Under the pieces are notes generated by a model. It was not told where the DNA came from, did no database searches, and worked only from the letters and a program-made list of their open reading frames with translations. This document shows positions 16,393 through 25,134 of a stretch of 64,000 bases of DNA, piece after piece; positions within the stretch are counted from its first letter, which is position 1, and each line of letters begins with the position of its first letter. The stretch lies in assembly GCA_020249925.1 (NCBI GenBank), contig JADCER010000003.1, forward strand, positions 124,001 through 188,000, read 5' to 3'. Source of the DNA: Roseomonas sp. Its GTDB lineage: Bacteria > Pseudomonadota > Alphaproteobacteria > Acetobacterales > Acetobacteraceae. The position numbers and the translations under genes were made by a program.

Positions 16393-17649
16393 TCAACGTT
16401 TTGCGGGATCGCTCGCCCCATCGCCTTCCAGCACCCGCGCCATGGCGGGAAGGCGCCGGATACCCCAGGCGAGCGCAATAATGGAAAGCAGCACGGCGGC
16501 AAGCGTCGGCAGGGTCATGCCAAAGACCTCTCCGGCCGCACCCAGCAGCAGCGCGCCAAGCGCGGGAAAGGCGCGTACGATCAGCCCCCAAAGGCTGAGT
16601 ACGCGCCCGCGCATCGCGGGGTCTGAGGCGGATTGCGCCAGCGTTTGCGCGCAAATCCCATGCACGGACATGGCCGCGCCCATGATGGCCGCGCAGAGCA
16701 CGCCAAAGGGAAACCAGCTTGTCGCGACGAACCCCACCATGGCGAGCGAAATCGCCGCTGGCGCAAAGACCGCGAGTTTGGTGGTGCCATGCATCTTGCC
16801 GCGTGCGGAGACAAAAATACCCGACAATAAGGCCCCAACGCCGAAAGCCGCCGTCAGGATGGCCAGCGCTTCCGCCCCCAGGCCGAATTGCCGTTCCACA
16901 TAGGGTGGCAGAATCTCCGGCAGGCTGCGCAACAGCAGCGCCACAATCGCCGCATAGGCCAGGATCGGCCCCAGCCCCGGATGCCCGGCCACGTAGCGCA
17001 ACCCATCGCGCATTTCGCCAAAAAGCGATTTGGTTTTCGCATGCCCTTGTCGTTCCTCGGCCGAGACCTTGAGCAAGGGCGTGGTGGCGGTTGCGATGAA
17101 ATAGGCGACCGCATTGGCCGCAATCGCGGGCCATACCCCGGCCACGGCAATCAGCGGCCCTGCCAGCGCCGGCCCCACGAAACGCGCGACATTAAAGCAG
17201 AGTGAATTAAGCCCCACCGCTGCCGTCAAATCATTGCGCGGGACCAATCCAGGCATGAGCGATTGCCGCGCCGGCTGCGCGAAGGATGAGGCAATGCCGT
17301 TCAGTACCTCCAGCAACAGCAAGGTATAGATATCAAGCTTATCAAGGGCGATCAGCAGCGCGATCACGGCGGCCATGACGCCGATCATCGCCTGGCTCCA
17401 GAAAGTGAGCTTCAGCCGGTCCGTGCGATCGGCAATGGCGCCAGCAATGGGGCTGACCACCACGGCCGGCGCCAGATCGCAAAACGCCACCATGCCGACC
17501 CAGAAGGCGCTATCGGTCAATTCCCAAGCGAACCAGGAAATGGCGATGCGATGCATCCAAAGCCCGGTCCAGGAAATCAGGGATGCGGTGAAGAAAACCT
17601 TGGCGTTACGATGGGAAAGCGCGCGCGTCAGAACCGAAAGGGATGCCAT
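16393..17649 (-). CDS. MFS transporter (MFS_3/EntS-like)
   Basis: 418 residues with about 12 hydrophobic segments. The MFS signature between the second and third segments is visible (AGAIADRTDRLKLTFWSQ), and the N-terminus FFTASLISWTGLWMHRIAISWFAWELTDSAFWVG is typical of the enterobactin-exporter-like MFS_3 group. It probably exports a small molecule across the inner membrane. It precedes the Gfo/Idh/MocA gene on the same strand; a functional link is possible but not shown. The ATG lies 15 bases from the end of the upstream lipoprotein gene. Confidence 0.85.
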   Translation of the reverse strand: MASLSVLTRALSHRNAKVFFTASLISWTGLWMHRIAISWFAWELTDSAFWVGMVAFCDLAPAVVVSPIAGAIADRTDRLKLTFWSQAMIGVMAAVIALLIALDKLDIYTLLLLEVLNGIASSFAQPARQSLMPGLVPRNDLTAAVGLNSLCFNVARFVGPALAGPLIAVAGVWPAIAANAVAYFIATATTPLLKVSAEERQGHAKTKSLFGEMRDGLRYVAGHPGLGPILAYAAIVALLLRSLPEILPPYVERQFGLGAEALAILTAAFGVGALLSGIFVSARGKMHGTTKLAVFAPAAISLAMVGFVATSWFPFGVLCAAIMGAAMSVHGICAQTLAQSASDPAMRGRVLSLWGLIVRAFPALGALLLGAAGEVFGMTLPTLAAVLLSIIALAWGIRRLPAMARVLEGDGASDPAKR

Positions 17650-17664
17650 GCGCGCGGGCTGCCT

Positions 17665-18021
17665 TCAGCGTCGTGCGCGGATATTTTGCGGGCGTTGTGC
17701 GCCTGGGTCCATGGGTGCCTGACCCGTTCCGGCATTGCGGATGCAATCCCTGATCAGCTCATCACGCAGGCTTTGCTGCTGGAAATTGTCCGAACGCAGT
17801 CGCGCGGTCGGCACGTCATTCGTCATGTCGCTATCGCCGAAATTCGAATCCCGGCGCATCAGCTGGCCGCGTTCACGGAAGGCGATCACGCGCTCAGCTT
17901 CCTGGGTGCAGATGCGGAGCAACTCCGGCGTGGCGCCAGCCGCCGCAGCGCGTGTTGAAGGCGGCGCTTCCTGCTGCGCGCAGGCGGCCAGAACAAGAAG
18001 CAGGGGGAAAAATCGGATCAT
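17665..18021 (-). CDS. Small predicted lipoprotein, function unknown
   Basis: 118 residues. A short lipoprotein signal peptide ends in LVLAAC, with Cys14 as the lipidation site. The mature part has only two further Cys (CTQEAERV, IRDCIRNAG), which could form a disulfide, and a Pro/Arg-rich end. I do not recognise the family. The start overlaps the stop of the upstream gene as ATGA, so the two are co-translated. Confidence 0.7.
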   Translation of the reverse strand: MIRFFPLLLVLAACAQQEAPPSTRAAAAGATPELLRICTQEAERVIAFRERGQLMRRDSNFGDSDMTNDVPTARLRSDNFQQQSLRDELIRDCIRNAGTGQAPMDPGAQRPQNIRARR

Positions 18022-18512
18022 GAGGGGGCTCCCGCCGGAATCGCGCGGGACAATAGCGCGGTAAGGCCGGCTTCGTCGAACCGGCCCGCCGGATCAAGCG
18101 GCAGGCTGGCCGCAGCGCGTAGCAATGCCGGGTGCAATTCCGCCCCGGTCGTGCGAATTGTGAAAAACCCCTTGAGCCGCGCCATGCGCCCCATGGCTTC
18201 GATCAACGCAAGCAACCTTAAGCAAATCGCGAGGCCCTGAGGGGTCGCGAGGCCATGGCGCGCATCCACCGCTTCCGCCCAGCACGCGGCATCGGCATCG
18301 GCCAGGAGCAATTCCATCGCCTCCCCATCCGCGCGGCGAAACACCAGCCGGCGCGGGCTGCCCCAAATCTCCGCCCCCGCCGCACCACGCGCCGCTTCCC
18401 AGGCGCCGAGCAGATCGCGCGCGGTGACGGCGGGCGTTTCCTCGGGCGGGAAGGGGATGGCGTAGGTCAGCGCCCCATCGCTGCTTGGGATGATCCTGAT
18501 TGAACTGGTCAT
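18018..18512 (-). CDS. Conserved hypothetical protein upstream of the lipoprotein
   Basis: 164 residues from the ATG at 18512; the longer frame would extend to 18632 over the divergent amidase start. No signal peptide or membrane segment. A stretch GSPRRLVFRRADGEAMELLLADADA followed by CWAEAVDARHGLATPQGLAICLRLLALIEAMGRM suggests a small alpha/beta domain, then helices. No family recognised. It is the first gene of a two-gene unit with the lipoprotein gene, overlapping it by 4 bases. Confidence 0.6.
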   Translation of the reverse strand: MTSSIRIIPSSDGALTYAIPFPPEETPAVTARDLLGAWEAARGAAGAEIWGSPRRLVFRRADGEAMELLLADADAACWAEAVDARHGLATPQGLAICLRLLALIEAMGRMARLKGFFTIRTTGAELHPALLRAAASLPLDPAGRFDEAGLTALLSRAIPAGAPS

Positions 18513-18604
18513 GCGCCCCCTTTTTGGACCGGCTGAGCGCGCCGCGCCAGCCATGATCGCGGGCGCCGCTTGACGCCGGCCATGGGCGCGGCACTCTTTG
18601 CCCC

Positions 18605-19882
18605 ATGACCGAAATCGCAGACCTGACCGCATCCGAAGCCGCGCGGCGCATCGCCACGGGTTCCCTGACCGCCTCCGCGCTCGCTGAGGCTTGCCTTGAC
18701 CGCATCTCAGAACGTGAGCCCGAGGTGCGCGCCTTCGCCTGGCTTGACCCCGCGCTTGTGCGGCGCGGGGCAGCGGCCCTGGACAAGGGCGGGCCGCCGG
18801 CGCCGCTCAAGGGCATTCCCTTTGGCGTGAAGGATGTGCTCGATACCGCCGATATGCCTTCCCAGTATGGCTCGCCGATTTGGGCAGGGCATCGGCCAAG
18901 GAGTGATTCGGCCGCGGTCGCCATGGCGCGGGCGGCCGGCGCGCTGATGATCGGCAAAACCATCACGACAGAATTCGCCACGCGCCATCCGGGGGCGACG
19001 ACCAATCCTGCCAATAAGCACCATACGCCGGGCGGGTCTTCATCCGGTTCGGCGGCGGGCGTGGCGGCGGGGTTCTTTCCGCTGGCCTTTGGTACGCAAA
19101 CCGGCGGCAGCATCATCCGCCCGGCGGCGTTTTGCGGTATTGTAGGCTTCAAGCCGAGTTTTGGTGCCATCCATCGCGGCGGCATGAAGGTGATCAGCGA
19201 AAGCCATGACACGATCGGCGTCATGGCGCGGAGCGTGGCCGATTGCGCGCTTTCCATGGGCGCGATGACGGGGCGCGATTACGGAAACCCCGAAGCCAAA
19301 CTGCCCCGCGCGCCGCGCCTCGCCTTTACCCTTGGCCCGCCTGCGGCCAAGGCGGCACCCGAGACACTCGCCCTGATGGAACGTGCCATCGCCGCCTGCC
19401 GCAAGGCCGGTGCTGAGGTGGTGGACATCACCCTGCCCACGGTGATGACCGAAGCTTTCGACGCGCATGAATATGTGACGAATATGGAAGGGCTGCAGGC
19501 ACTCGGCTGGGAAATGGTCGCGGCCCGCGCGCAGCTTTCCGATGTGCTCAAGGAAAAGCTTGATTGGGCCAAGCGCTTTCCGACCGCGCAGCTTGATGCC
19601 TGCAAGGCCGTGCAAGCCAAGGCGCGCGCGGCGCTGCCCGCTGCGATTGAAGGCTTTGATGCGGTGATCACGCCTTCGGCAGCGGGTGAGGCGCCGGCCG
19701 GCATTGGCTGGACAGGCGATCCTTCCTTCAATTCGCTCTGGACGCTGCTGCATGGGCCATGTGTGACCGTGCCGGCGGGCGCGGGGCCGAAGGGCCTGCC
19801 GCTTGGCGTGCAAATCGCCGGGCGCATCGGCGAAGATGCCAAGGTGTTGGCGATTGGCGAATGGGTGAGCCAGGCGCTTTGA
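18605..19882 (+). CDS. Amidase (amidase signature family)
   Basis: 425 residues. The Ser-cisSer-Lys triad is visible: Lys76 in FGVKDVLDT, the GGSSSGSAAGVAAG loop at 143-156 with the cis-Ser, and the nucleophile Ser169 in GTQTGGSIIRPA. It hydrolyses an amide bond to acid and ammonia in the cytoplasm; no signal peptide. It lies next to a Bug-type periplasmic receptor, a hydroxyacid dehydrogenase and an M20 hydrolase, suggesting a cluster for use of amide- or amino-acid-type compounds, but substrate is not predictable. GatA is unlikely because gatB/gatC are absent. Confidence 0.88.
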   Translation: MTEIADLTASEAARRIATGSLTASALAEACLDRISEREPEVRAFAWLDPALVRRGAAALDKGGPPAPLKGIPFGVKDVLDTADMPSQYGSPIWAGHRPRSDSAAVAMARAAGALMIGKTITTEFATRHPGATTNPANKHHTPGGSSSGSAAGVAAGFFPLAFGTQTGGSIIRPAAFCGIVGFKPSFGAIHRGGMKVISESHDTIGVMARSVADCALSMGAMTGRDYGNPEAKLPRAPRLAFTLGPPAAKAAPETLALMERAIAACRKAGAEVVDITLPTVMTEAFDAHEYVTNMEGLQALGWEMVAARAQLSDVLKEKLDWAKRFPTAQLDACKAVQAKARAALPAAIEGFDAVITPSAAGEAPAGIGWTGDPSFNSLWTLLHGPCVTVPAGAGPKGLPLGVQIAGRIGEDAKVLAIGEWVSQAL

Positions 19883-19901
19883 AGCGCCTGACGCAACACC
19901 T

Positions 19902-20873
19902 CTATTGCGGCTGAATGCCAGCCGCGCGCACCACCGTCGCCCAGCGATCTACTTCTGAGCGCACGAGCCGGGCGAGTGCTTCCGGCCCTTGCTGATCCGC
20001 AGCCGCAGGGATGGAGCCCAGATCCTCAATGCGTTTGCGGATGGCGGGGTCATTCAAGGCAGCGCGCAGCGCCTCATCCAGCTTTTGCACCACGGGCGCT
20101 GGCGTGCCGCGCGGGGCGAAAATCGCGTTCCAGCCTTGGAAGATATAGTCGGGCACCCCGGCTTCGGGCGCTGAGGGGACGCCCGGCGCATTGGGGTTGC
20201 GCGTCGTGGCCGCCGTCAGCAGGCCGCGCATGGTGCCAGCCTGGATTTGCGGCACGGCGGCGGGGGCCAGCAGGCAGGCGCTATCCACCTGCTGCGCCAC
20301 CACATCATTGAGCGCGGGGCCTTCACCGCGATAGGGGATTTCATTCATCCGCGCGCCGGTCAGGTGCGCGAATAGCGAACAGGCCAGATGATTGGTGGAA
20401 CCGATCCCCGCATTGGCATTGGACACTTGGCCCGGATTGGCGCGGACGCGCGCCAGGAATTCCTGCATGGTCTGTGCGGGGAAGCCATTGCGCACCACAA
20501 AGAATAGTGGCGTGCCGGCAATCAGGCCAATCGGCTGCAATTCGCGCGGATCATATTGGATGGACCGATAGATCGAAGGCGCCGCCGAATGGCTGCCCAG
20601 GCTGCCGACCGTGAGCGTATAGCCATCCGGTGCCGCTTGCGCGCCGCGCGCCCCGCCAATGGTGCCGCCCGCGCCAGAGACATTTTCCACCGTGATGCGC
20701 TGGTTCAGCGTTCTTGCCATGTGGTCGGCCACAATGCGCGCCAGCACATCGGTGGCACCGCCTGGCGCAAAGACCACAATCATATTGATGGGGCGATTGG
20801 GGAAATCCTGCGCGGCGGCAGGCTGGGCAAGACCCAGGAACAAGGCGGCAAGGGCCGTGATGATGCGTTTCAT
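19902..20873 (-). CDS. Bug/TctC family tripartite tricarboxylate transporter receptor
   Basis: 323 residues from the ATG at 20873, preceded by GGGAGGAAG; the longer frame reaching 21953 is antisense to the dehydrogenase. Signal peptide about 1-21 (LAQPAAA before QDFPNRP). The Bug signature follows: NMIVVFAPGGATDVLARIVADHM, VENVSGAGGTIGG, DGYTLTVGSLGSH. Such periplasmic proteins bind carboxylates with a Venus-flytrap fold and pass them to a TctAB permease. No tctA or tctB is near, so this is an orphan receptor, as is common in Burkholderiales and Acetobacteraceae. Confidence 0.92.
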   Translation of the reverse strand: MKRIITALAALFLGLAQPAAAQDFPNRPINMIVVFAPGGATDVLARIVADHMARTLNQRITVENVSGAGGTIGGARGAQAAPDGYTLTVGSLGSHSAAPSIYRSIQYDPRELQPIGLIAGTPLFFVVRNGFPAQTMQEFLARVRANPGQVSNANAGIGSTNHLACSLFAHLTGARMNEIPYRGEGPALNDVVAQQVDSACLLAPAAVPQIQAGTMRGLLTAATTRNPNAPGVPSAPEAGVPDYIFQGWNAIFAPRGTPAPVVQKLDEALRAALNDPAIRKRIEDLGSIPAAADQQGPEALARLVRSEVDRWATVVRAAGIQPQ

Positions 20874-21023
20874 GATGCTTCCTCCCGTCGGGCTTTGCTG
20901 CCGGATTGTCCCGTTCTGCCCCGATGGATGGAAGCTGTCCCGCCCCCCGCCGTCAAGCGCCACCCCTTGCGCCAATGGCCCTGGCGTTTCAGGGTCTGGC
21001 CCGGAAGCCTCAAGGAGAACCCC

Positions 21024-21992
21024 ATGCTGCCGCCGCGCGAGAAAATGACCATCTGCTTCGCCCATGTCGCCTATCGCTTTGCCGATCGCTTTGCCGTGCG
21101 CAACGCTGGGATTGATTTCTTTGAAGTGCGCAATCGGGATGATCTGGATGCGCGTATTGCGGGGGTGGATGTGCTGGTCTGTTCCGGGCTGTGGCGGAAT
21201 GATTTGCCGAAGCTCTCCCCCCGTTTGCGTTTTGTGCAATCCGCCAGCGCCGGGACTGATCAATATGACCGCGATGTGCTGCGCGCGGCGGGCATCAGGC
21301 TGGCAAGCGCGCAGGGCTGCAACGCCAATGCCGTCAGCGAACATGCGATTGCGCTGATGCTTGGGATTCTCCGCCGCGTGCCGGAAGCGCGCGACAATCA
21401 GGCCAAGCGCTTCTGGCGCGGCATGATGGGCGATTTCGCCAAGCGTGAGGATGAGGCCGGCGGCAAGACGGTGATTGTGGTCGGCACAGGCCGCATTGGC
21501 GGGCGCATTGCGCGCATTTGCAAGGCCATGGATATGAAGGTGATTGGCGTGCGCCGTGATGCCTCGGCCGGTGCCAATGGCGCGGATGAGGTGCATGCCT
21601 TCACCAATCTGCCCGCGCTGCTGCCACGCGCGGATTTTGTAGTGCTGGCCTGCCCGCTGACGGATGAAACCCGCGGCCTGATTGGCGCTGCGGCGTTGGC
21701 GGCCATGAAGCCCACCGCGCATATCGTGAATGTTGCGCGCGGGCGCGTGGTGGATGAACCGGCGCTGATCGCGGCCTTGCAAGCCGGGCGCATTGCCGGT
21801 GCTGCCTTGGATGTCACGGTGGATGAACCCCTGCCGGAAGCAAGCCCGCTTTGGACCATGCCCAATGTGCTGATCACGCCGCATACGGGGGGCGAGACGC
21901 ATAAATACGAAGACAATGTGCTGGATATGATGATGGAAAATCTGAACCGGCAATGGCGGGGCGAGACCGCTTTGTTCAACCAGATTGTTTGA
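21024..21992 (+). CDS. D-2-hydroxyacid dehydrogenase (NAD-dependent)
   Basis: 322 residues from the ATG at 21024 (ribosome site AAGGAGAA). NAD-binding GTGRIGGRIA at 154-163; catalytic residues Arg239 (NVARGRVVDE), Glu268 (DEPLPE) and His287 (TPHTGG) are all present. It interconverts a 2-keto acid and a D-2-hydroxy acid, in the group that includes glyoxylate/hydroxypyruvate reductase. It is followed 8 bases later by the M20 hydrolase gene, with which it should share a transcript. Divergent from the Bug receptor gene, with about 150 bases of shared control region. Confidence 0.9.
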   Translation: MLPPREKMTICFAHVAYRFADRFAVRNAGIDFFEVRNRDDLDARIAGVDVLVCSGLWRNDLPKLSPRLRFVQSASAGTDQYDRDVLRAAGIRLASAQGCNANAVSEHAIALMLGILRRVPEARDNQAKRFWRGMMGDFAKREDEAGGKTVIVVGTGRIGGRIARICKAMDMKVIGVRRDASAGANGADEVHAFTNLPALLPRADFVVLACPLTDETRGLIGAAALAAMKPTAHIVNVARGRVVDEPALIAALQAGRIAGAALDVTVDEPLPEASPLWTMPNVLITPHTGGETHKYEDNVLDMMMENLNRQWRGETALFNQIV

Positions 21993-22000
21993 GGTGCGTG

Positions 22001-23392
22001 ATGCCCAGCCGTGAAGGCGCGCTTGCCCGCGCCGCGACCTATTTCGATGATGGCAGCTACAAGAAATTGCTGACCGATCTTGTTGCCATCCCCTCCACCG
22101 CGCAGGAGCCGGGGCATGAGGCGGATTTGCGCCATTACCTGGAAGGCGCCATCGGGCCTTGGCTGGAACGGTTGGGCTTCACGGTTGAAATCCACCCCAA
22201 TCCCTTGGAAGGCTTTGGCCCGATCCTGACCGCGACGCGCATAGAGGATGCCGCGAAACCGACCGTGCTGCTTTATGGCCATGGTGACACGGTGCGCGGC
22301 CTGGATGAACAATGGCGCCCAGGGCTGAAGCCCTGGGAATTATACGAAGAAGATGGCCGCTGGTATGGCCGGGGTTCCGCCGACAATAAGGGCCAGCACG
22401 CGCTGAATATCGCAGCGCTTGAAGCAGTGCTGGCCGAACGCGGCGGCAAGCTTGGCTTTAATGTGAAGATCGTTCTGGAAATGGCGGAAGAACGCGGATC
22501 GCGCGGCTTGCGCGAATTTGTCGCCGCCCATCGGGATATGCTGGCCGCTGATGTGCTGATCGCCTCAGACGGGCCGCGCGTGGAACCGGAAGTGCCCACC
22601 ATCGCCACCGGCACGCGGGGTATTTTTCAGTTTGACCTGGTGCTGAAGCTGCGCGCTGGCGGCGTGCATTCCGGCCATTGGGGCGGGCTGACGACAGACC
22701 CCGCCATTAGGCTCAGCCACGCCATTGGCGCCATTATTGATGCGCGCGGCAAGATTCTGGTGCGCGATTGGCTGCCGCAAAATGGCGTGCCGGCCGAAGT
22801 GCGCGGTGTGCTGGATGGCTGCCCGGTGGGCGGTGGCGATGGTGCGGCCACGATTGACGCCGATTGGGGTGAACCTGGCCTGACGCCGGCTGAGAAAATC
22901 TATGGCTGGAACAGCTTCATTGTGCTGGCGATGCTCTCTGGCAAGCCGGATGCGCCGGTGAATGCAGTGGCACCCGATGCGCGCGCCACCTGCCATATTC
23001 GCTATACGGTGGATACTGATCCGAACACGTTTGAGGCATCGCTTCGCCGGCATCTCAATGAACAGGGTTTTGGCGATATTGTGATTGAGAACGCCGGCGT
23101 GCGCATGGCGGCTTCCCGCACGCCGCCCAATCACCCCTGGGTTCGCTGGGCGCAGGACAGCATGCAGAAAACGCTGGGCAAGCGCGTGCAGATCATCCCG
23201 AATTCATCGGGCGGGCTGCCGGGGGATGTGTTTGTGGACCATATCGGCGTGCCGCTGGTGTGGGTGCCGCATTCCTATAATGGCTGCAAGCAGCACGGGC
23301 CGGATGAACATTTCCTGATCGCGCCCGCGCGGGAGGGGATTCTGGCCTTTACCGGCCTATGGTGGGATTTGGGGCAGGGGGGTACGCCCTGA
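22001..23392 (+). CDS. M20 family metallohydrolase
   Basis: 463 residues from the ATG at 22001. Metal-binding and catalytic features of M20 peptidases/deacylases: LYGHGDTVRG with His94 and Asp96, GRGSADNKGQHALN (bridging Asp), and EMAEERGSRGL with the catalytic Glu pair. A dimerisation domain sits in the middle. It removes an acyl or peptidyl group from an amino acid or similar; the substrate is unknown. Co-oriented with the dehydrogenase 8 bases upstream; its ribosome site GAGGTG overlaps the dehydrogenase end. Confidence 0.88.
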   Translation: MPSREGALARAATYFDDGSYKKLLTDLVAIPSTAQEPGHEADLRHYLEGAIGPWLERLGFTVEIHPNPLEGFGPILTATRIEDAAKPTVLLYGHGDTVRGLDEQWRPGLKPWELYEEDGRWYGRGSADNKGQHALNIAALEAVLAERGGKLGFNVKIVLEMAEERGSRGLREFVAAHRDMLAADVLIASDGPRVEPEVPTIATGTRGIFQFDLVLKLRAGGVHSGHWGGLTTDPAIRLSHAIGAIIDARGKILVRDWLPQNGVPAEVRGVLDGCPVGGGDGAATIDADWGEPGLTPAEKIYGWNSFIVLAMLSGKPDAPVNAVAPDARATCHIRYTVDTDPNTFEASLRRHLNEQGFGDIVIENAGVRMAASRTPPNHPWVRWAQDSMQKTLGKRVQIIPNSSGGLPGDVFVDHIGVPLVWVPHSYNGCKQHGPDEHFLIAPAREGILAFTGLWWDLGQGGTP

Positions 23393-23497
23393 CCCGCGTT
23401 ACCTTTCTTCACCCGCGCTCTGCGCTGGCGCAATGCGCGCGTTACAAAAGGGGCGCATGGCTTGCGCACGGCATCTCGCCGTTTGCAGGAGTTTGAT

Positions 23498-24076
23498 ATG
23501 TCTTCCAGAACAACCCGGACCTTAATGTTGGCCTCTGTCTTTGCCCTTGGCACGGCGGGGCTCGCTGGCGCGCAGCCTGGCCCTCAGGCCATGCCTTCGC
23601 AGCACATGCAGCAGATGCACCAAATGCATCACGGCCAGCGTGGCGATGGCATGATGGGCTTCGCCGCGGGTGAGGCTTTTGCGCGTGCCGACACTAACAA
23701 CGATGGCAAGGTCACGCGCGAAGAAGCCAATGCCTGGCTGGCCGCGCGCTTCGCGGAAATTGACGCCAATAAGGATGGCGGCCTGACGCTTGAGGAAATC
23801 CGCGCCTTCTATACTGCCCGCCGCGGTGAAGGCCGTGGCCCGCCCGAAGCCATGCGCGAACGCATGGATGAACGCCAGGCGGCGCGCTTCCGCTTTGTTG
23901 ATGCGGACCTCGATGGCAAGATTTCTCCGCCCGAACTGCGCGTCATGGCGGATGCCATGTTCCGTTCCATGGATGCGGATGGCGATGGCGCGCTGACGCG
24001 GGCCGAGGTGCAGCGCCGTGGCCGCCGTGGCGATGGCCCGCGCGCTCAACCGCCGGGCCAGCCCGCGCCGCGGTAA
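23498..24076 (+). CDS. Secreted EF-hand protein
   Basis: 192 residues from the ATG at 23498 (GCAGGAG 7 bases upstream). Signal peptide about 1-27 (FALGTAGLAGAQ), then a Met/His-rich stretch (HMQQMHQMHHG) that could bind metal. Four EF-hand loops follow: DTNNDGKVTREE, DANKDGGLTLEE, DADLDGKISPPE and DADGDGALTRAE, each with Asp/Asn at positions 1, 3 and 5 and Glu at 12. It is probably a periplasmic calcium-binding protein; similar proteins are common in alphaproteobacteria with no fixed role. The tail is Arg/Pro-rich. Confidence 0.85.
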   Translation: MSSRTTRTLMLASVFALGTAGLAGAQPGPQAMPSQHMQQMHQMHHGQRGDGMMGFAAGEAFARADTNNDGKVTREEANAWLAARFAEIDANKDGGLTLEEIRAFYTARRGEGRGPPEAMRERMDERQAARFRFVDADLDGKISPPELRVMADAMFRSMDADGDGALTRAEVQRRGRRGDGPRAQPPGQPAPR

Positions 24077-24088
24077 ATACGCCTTACG

Positions 24089-24113
24089 ATGACGCGCAGC
24101 CGGGGCGCGTCAT
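24089..24113. terminator. Bidirectional hairpin between EF-hand and lyase genes
   Basis: Perfect 9-base stem ATGACGCGC (24089-24097) / GCGCGTCAT (24105-24113), loop of 7. It lies in the 33-base gap of two convergent genes and overlaps the lyase stop codon. No long T-run. Confidence 0.6.
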
Positions 24114-25009
24114 GCCTGTTTGGCGGCAATCCTTGCCGCAATTGCCAGAATACGTTCTGCCTTCTGCACAATCGGGTAATCCACAAAACGCCCATCCACC
24201 TGGATGGAAGCAAGCCCACCCGCTTCCGCTTCCGCAAAGGCTTCAACAATGCGCTTGGCGCGGGTGATTTCTGCCTCAGGTGGGGAATAGGCCGCATTGG
24301 CGGGCGCGATCTGATCGGGGTGGATACAGAGCCTGCCTTGAAAACCCAGCACCGCGCCGCGCGTGCAAGAAGCCTCATAGGCTGCGGTTTCGCGCAATTC
24401 GATGAAGACCGTATCAATCGGCGGTTCCAAGCCCGCAGCGCGGGAGGCAAGGACGAATTCGCTCCGCGCCGGGGCCAATTCATCTTCATTCAAGGTCCAG
24501 GTAATGCCGAGATCAGTGGTGTAATCGCCCGCACCAAAAGCCAGGCGCCGCACGCGCCCCGAAGGCAGTGCGGCTGCGGCGCGTGCCAGATCGCGCAAAG
24601 CCACCAGGCCGCGCGCGGTTTCGATAATGGGCATCAGGTCAATGCCGCCGGCGGGCAGGCCGCGTTCGGCTTCCAGATTGCCGATCATCCAATCCACCGC
24701 CAGCAATTGCCCGGCATCTTCCAGCTTGGGCAGGACAATGCCATCCAAGGTGCCGCCAATAACAGCATGCAGATCGCCAAAGCAGAATGGCGTGTCAAAG
24801 GCATTCACACGTACATAGGCACGGCATTGGCGCGGCCTTTCCAAAGCGGCCCGCACAGCGCCGCGCGCGGCCGGCTTGGCGGCTATGGCAACCGCATCTT
24901 CCAAATCCAGAATGGCAGCATCAGCGCCGACTTGCAGCACCTTTTCCGCCCGCCGCGGATGGTCACCCGGGGCGAAAAGAAAACTACGATTGGGGCCGGG
25001 TGCGTTCAT
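24110..25009 (-). CDS. HpcH/HpaI-CitE type CoA lyase, probable (S)-citramalyl-CoA lyase
   Basis: 299 residues from the ATG at 25009; the frame further upstream is antisense to the MmgE/PrpD gene. It matches the CitE-like lyases that split malyl-, citramalyl- or related CoA esters: SFLFAPGDHPRRAEKVLQVGADAAILDLEDAVA, YVRVNAF, DGIVLPKLED, PIIETARGL and GAGDYTTDLG, ending QGRLCIHPDQIAPANAAYSP. The metal-binding Glu (ETA) and Asp (GDY) are present. It is divergent from an operon with MaoC-like hydratase and CoA-transferase genes, the partners of citramalyl-CoA lyase in itaconate degradation, which is why citramalyl-CoA is the preferred guess. Confidence 0.8.
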   Translation of the reverse strand: MNAPGPNRSFLFAPGDHPRRAEKVLQVGADAAILDLEDAVAIAAKPAARGAVRAALERPRQCRAYVRVNAFDTPFCFGDLHAVIGGTLDGIVLPKLEDAGQLLAVDWMIGNLEAERGLPAGGIDLMPIIETARGLVALRDLARAAAALPSGRVRRLAFGAGDYTTDLGITWTLNEDELAPARSEFVLASRAAGLEPPIDTVFIELRETAAYEASCTRGAVLGFQGRLCIHPDQIAPANAAYSPPEAEITRAKRIVEAFAEAEAGGLASIQVDGRFVDYPIVQKAERILAIAARIAAKQA

Positions 25010-25134
25010 CTGTTTCTGCCTTGCAAGGTCATGCGCGTGACAGTGATTCATAGGCGGCCGTCGCCCCCAAGACCAGAGCTTTACAGCCCCGCCCCGGCAT
25101 GCGGAAATACGGCAAACACGCAGGAGGAAACACC

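Noticed and set aside
18605-19882. GatA subunit of the Glu-tRNA amidotransferase
   Set aside because: No gatB or gatC nearby, and the context is catabolic; kept as a generic amidase.
19902-21953. A 683-residue fusion upstream of the Bug receptor
   Set aside because: The extra N-terminal part is antisense to the hydroxyacid dehydrogenase; the receptor has its own ribosome site and signal peptide at 20873.
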